Positions 61,210 to 64,000 of a stretch of 64,000 nt of DNA are shown here, in pieces; the stretch's first letter is position 1; each line of letters opens with the position of its first letter. The DNA lies in contig NZ_BJMM01000007.1 of NCBI RefSeq assembly GCF_006539165.1, forward strand, positions 186,001 through 250,000. The letters are read 5' to 3'. A program made the position numbers and the translations under genes. Origin of the DNA: Streptomyces cacaoi. GTDB lineage: Bacteria > Actinomycetota > Actinomycetes > Streptomycetales > Streptomycetaceae. The notes under the pieces were generated by a model. The model searched no databases. It worked only from the letters and a program-made list of their open reading frames with translations, and was not told the DNA's origin.

Positions 61210-64000
61210 TCACGTCGTCGGGCGCGACTGGCCGGTGCCCTTCGCGGCGTCCAGCGCGTACACGCAGCGGTCCTTGCTACAGGCGTACACCACGCCGCCG
61301 ACCACCACCGGCGAGCCGGTCACCTCGCCGCCCGTGGCCAGCTTCCAGCGCAGCTGTCCGCCGACCGCGTCCACGGTGTACAGACAGTGGTCGGCCGACC
61401 CGAAGTGCACCCGGCCGTCCGCGACGACGGGCGCACCGACCACATCAGCGCCGGTGGCGAACCGCCAGCGCGGGGTTCCGCTCACCGCGTCGAGCGTGTA
61501 GACGGCGCTTCCGCTGCCGAGGTGCACCAACCCGTCGGCGGTGACGACGGGTTCGCCGGAGTGCCGTGCCTCGGTCGCGATGCGCCATCTGTCGTGGCCG
61601 TTGCCGGTGTCGAGCGCGTAGACGGTGCCGAGGTAGTCCGCGAGGTAGATGCCGCCGCCGGTGACGCCGGGACCGGGGACGAAAGCCGGCGGGCACAGGA
61701 AGGCGGCGGGGGCGTCGAAGCGCCACCGTTCCGCGCCCGTGGCACCGTCCAGCGCGAACACCCGTGAACCGGCGCACACATAGGCGACGCCGTCCTCCGC
61801 GACGGTCACCCGGACCGGCACGCCGCCGGTCGCGGAGACGTCCCCGACCGGGTACGACCACCGCTCGGCGCCCGTCCGGGCGTCCAGCGCGTACAGCCGG
61901 CCGTCCGCCCACAGATGGACGGCGCCGCCCGCGATGACCGGGCCGCCCTCGGGCGTCTCGAAGTCGGTCTGGGCGCCGCTCAGTTCCCACAGCTTCTCGC
62001 CGGTGGCGGCCTCCCACGCCTGGACTCCGCCGCCACGCGTACCGGTGACGACCGTGCCCCGGTCGACCTGGAGCGCGTACACCCAGCCGTCCGTCGCGAG
62101 CCGCCAGCGCTCGGAGCCGTCCCGGGCGTCGAGCGCGTACAGGCTCGGGCCGTCGGAGGCGTGCACCCTTCCACCGGAGACGGCCATCGACCAGGCGACC
62201 TCGCGGGTCTTGAACTGCCTGCGACCGCTGGTCACATCCAGCGCGTGCACCTCGAACGAGGTCACGTACACGAGGTCGTCCGCGACGACCGGGGAGCCCC
62301 ACACGTCGTTCGACATCCGGAAGCGCCAGGGCCGCCAGCGCTGCCCGGCGCCACCGCCCGCAGCGTGCGCCCCCGAAGGGCCGCCGGACGCCCGGGAAGG
62401 CGCGGCGGAGGACTGCGGGGACGGCGCCGAGGACGCCGGGGCCCCCGCGGACGGCGGGGACGCGGGGGACGGCGCAGGCGCGGCCGGTACCGCCGGGCCG
62501 GTCCGGGGCGGGCCCTGCGGCGGCGGGGCGTGCGGTGCGGGCGGCGCCGGGGGCGCGGCCGGGAACGGGCCGCCGGCCCCGGTGGCGGGCGCCGACGGCG
62601 GTTGGTGCAGCGCGTGCGCGCCGGGCGCGTGCGCCGCTCCGTCGGCGCGGGCAGCGGCCGGGCCGGGGCCGGTGAGGGAGATCCCGTGCGGCGGTGACTG
62701 CGGCGCGCCGGCCGCGGGCGGGCCCGGTGCGGCGTGCGCCGGGGGCTCGCCCTGTGCCGGGAGTCCGCCGCCGTGCCCGGGGCTCGCGGCGTGCCGCGGC
62801 CCGGAGCCGGAGCGCGCCGGGGCCCCGGAGGGGGACGCGGACGCCGACGGCGGTGCCGCGGGCGGCGGCAGGGGCGCACCGGACGGGCCCGAACCGTCGT
62901 ACGAGGGGCTCTGCTCGGGCGGCCGGGGCGGAGCGGCCGACGACGGGGCCGGGGCCGACTGCGTGCCCTCCGGGGGCCGTACCCAGCCCGAGGTGGGGTT
63001 CGCTCCGGTGCCCCGGCCCGTCTCGTCGGGGCGGCGGGGCCCGGGGCCGATCTGGACCTGCGATCCGGGCAGCCGGACGGGGCCGCCGTCGGGGCTGCCC
63101 GGCTGCGAGGCGGGGCGGGAGACGACGGGCGGGGCTCCGGTCCCCGGGCCCGGGGTGCCCTGGGCGCCCGGACCCGTCGAGGCGGGACGCCCGGGGCTGC
63201 CGAGCGCGGCGGGGCCGCCGGGGCCCGCGGAGAAGCCGTGTTCCCACTCCGGGGCGGGCGTACCGACGGGCGGCGCCGCCCCGGAGGGCACGGCTTCCGG
63301 GTGGGAGCCGTCGGCCCGCGCGAACCGGTCGTCCGGGCCGGTTCCCGCGGCGCGCTGGTCGCCGGGCGCCGGTGCGGGACCGGCGGGGCCCGAGCCGGCC
63401 CCGTCCTGGGCGGGGGCGTCCGTCCGGGGCAGCCGCGGGGCGCCCCGGCCGCTGCCCCTGCGGCGTTCGATCAGTGCGACAGCTGTGCTCGGAAGCCAGG
63501 CGGACACCGTCCCGCTGTCGTCGCTGCCGGCCCCGAACAGATGCGGGGCCAGCTGTGCCTGGAGATCGGCCGGGGTGGGGCGCTCCTCCGCGTTCATCCG
63601 CATACAGGACTCGATCAGAGGGCGCAGCGCGTCCGGCAGACCTTCGAGGTCGGGGCCTTCACGCAGCAGCATGAAGACCGTCTCGACGGGGTTCGCCCCG
63701 TGGAAGGGCGCATGGCCGGTGGCGGCGAACACGAGCGTGGACGCCAGCGAGAAGATGTCGCTCGCGCCCGTCACGCTGCGTGAGTCGCGGGCCTGCTCGG
63801 GCGACATGTAGGCGGGCGTGCCCACGGCGACGTTCGTCATCGTCAGCCGGGTGTTGGAGACGCCGGAGGCGATACCGAAGTCGATGACCCGCGGCCCGTC
63901 CTCGACGACCAGCACATTGGACGGCTTCAGATCGCGGTGCACCAGGCCGGCGCCGTGGATGGACTGCAACGCTTCCGCGACCCCGGCCGCGACCCAGCGC
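61210..64000 (-). CDS. afsK: AfsK-like Ser/Thr kinase with PQQ-type beta-propeller, 5' end outside window
   Basis: At least 929 residues; the N-terminal part of the kinase domain is beyond the right edge. Visible are the catalytic loop HRDLKPSN, DFGIASGVSN, and GTPAYMSPEQA of the activation segment. A Pro/Gly/Ala-rich linker of about 370 residues follows. Then come about seven PQQ-like blades such as VFALDGATGAERWRFDAP and VYALDTGNGHDRWRIATEA. AfsK of S. coelicolor has this kinase-propeller order and phosphorylates AfsR; its gene lies close to afsRS, as here. The linker is much longer than I recall for AfsK. No membrane helix is seen in the visible part. Confidence 0.8.
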   Translation of the reverse strand, partial: RWVAAGVAEALQSIHGAGLVHRDLKPSNVLVVEDGPRVIDFGIASGVSNTRLTMTNVAVGTPAYMSPEQARDSRSVTGASDIFSLASTLVFAATGHAPFHGANPVETVFMLLREGPDLEGLPDALRPLIESCMRMNAEERPTPADLQAQLAPHLFGAGSDDSGTVSAWLPSTAVALIERRRGSGRGAPRLPRTDAPAQDGAGSGPAGPAPAPGDQRAAGTGPDDRFARADGSHPEAVPSGAAPPVGTPAPEWEHGFSAGPGGPAALGSPGRPASTGPGAQGTPGPGTGAPPVVSRPASQPGSPDGGPVRLPGSQVQIGPGPRRPDETGRGTGANPTSGWVRPPEGTQSAPAPSSAAPPRPPEQSPSYDGSGPSGAPLPPPAAPPSASASPSGAPARSGSGPRHAASPGHGGGLPAQGEPPAHAAPGPPAAGAPQSPPHGISLTGPGPAAARADGAAHAPGAHALHQPPSAPATGAGGPFPAAPPAPPAPHAPPPQGPPRTGPAVPAAPAPSPASPPSAGAPASSAPSPQSSAAPSRASGGPSGAHAAGGGAGQRWRPWRFRMSNDVWGSPVVADDLVYVTSFEVHALDVTSGRRQFKTREVAWSMAVSGGRVHASDGPSLYALDARDGSERWRLATDGWVYALQVDRGTVVTGTRGGGVQAWEAATGEKLWELSGAQTDFETPEGGPVIAGGAVHLWADGRLYALDARTGAERWSYPVGDVSATGGVPVRVTVAEDGVAYVCAGSRVFALDGATGAERWRFDAPAAFLCPPAFVPGPGVTGGGIYLADYLGTVYALDTGNGHDRWRIATEARHSGEPVVTADGLVHLGSGSAVYTLDAVSGTPRWRFATGADVVGAPVVADGRVHFGSADHCLYTVDAVGGQLRWKLATGGEVTGSPVVVGGVVYACSKDRCVYALDAAKGTGQSRPTT

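Overview
The window is about 73% G+C. Its gene content is typical of a Streptomyces (or close streptomycete) chromosome: an HrdD-type sigma factor, an AfsR-family SARP regulator beside an AfsS-like repeat peptide and an AfsK-like kinase, a two-domain FbiC for coenzyme F420, XRE/DUF397 pairs, a GPP34 protein, GTG starts, leaderless genes and F420-type LLM oxidoreductases. I see no phage genes, transposases, CRISPR arrays or replication origin.

Layout. 1-9.2 kb: start of hrdD behind a sigma-R-type promoter, an MFS exporter, a TetR gene divergent from wrbA, a Tat-exported GH3 glycosidase, a DedA protein, a histidine kinase without a partner and tRNA-Arg(CCT). 9.3-16.3 kb: CoA-transferase, quinone/acryloyl-CoA-type reductase, LysR regulator divergent from a nitronate monooxygenase-like enzyme, acylphosphatase and two small hypotheticals. 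17.1-22.7 kb: an IclR regulator with a clear promoter and operator, then an OPT transporter, an M29-type aminopeptidase and an S33 proline iminopeptidase, which together look like a peptide uptake and hydrolysis unit. 22.7-36 kb: XRE regulator divergent from a flavoprotein, VOC protein, two large envelope proteins (one a D-Ala-D-Ala carboxypeptidase with a very long cytoplasmic tail), GPP34, XRE plus DUF397, and an ADP-ribosylglycohydrolase. 36-43.3 kb: F420 gene fbiC with an LLM partner, PHP metallohydrolase, XRE regulator and aldo/keto reductase.

43.4-58.5 kb: an acyl-CoA/F420-linked catabolic gene set (N-acyl-D-amino-acid deacylase, two LLM oxidoreductases, SDR, amidohydrolase, CoA ligase, Ltp/thiolase plus DUF35, enoyl-CoA hydratase). 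It lies on both sides of afsR-afsS. Three of its promoter regions share the palindrome CTGAC-N5-GTCAG, so it reads as one regulon split by the afsRS genes. 58.6-64 kb: a Ser/Gly-rich exported protein, a Pro-rich membrane protein and the AfsK-like kinase/beta-propeller gene, which runs off the window.

The two signals I find most interesting are these. (1) An AfsK/AfsR/AfsS-type module in which the AfsS-like peptide carries three 12-residue ENHGS repeats behind SARP-like direct repeats, followed by a second small gene encoding a secreted peptide with DNHSSS repeats. (2) A dispersed motif built on CACAGCTGTG (often extended as CACAG[C/A]TGCGGAAG) that is far more frequent than base composition predicts. 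It uses rare codons inside genes and forms helically phased arrays (about 21, 30-32 and 42 bp spacing) in intergenic DNA.
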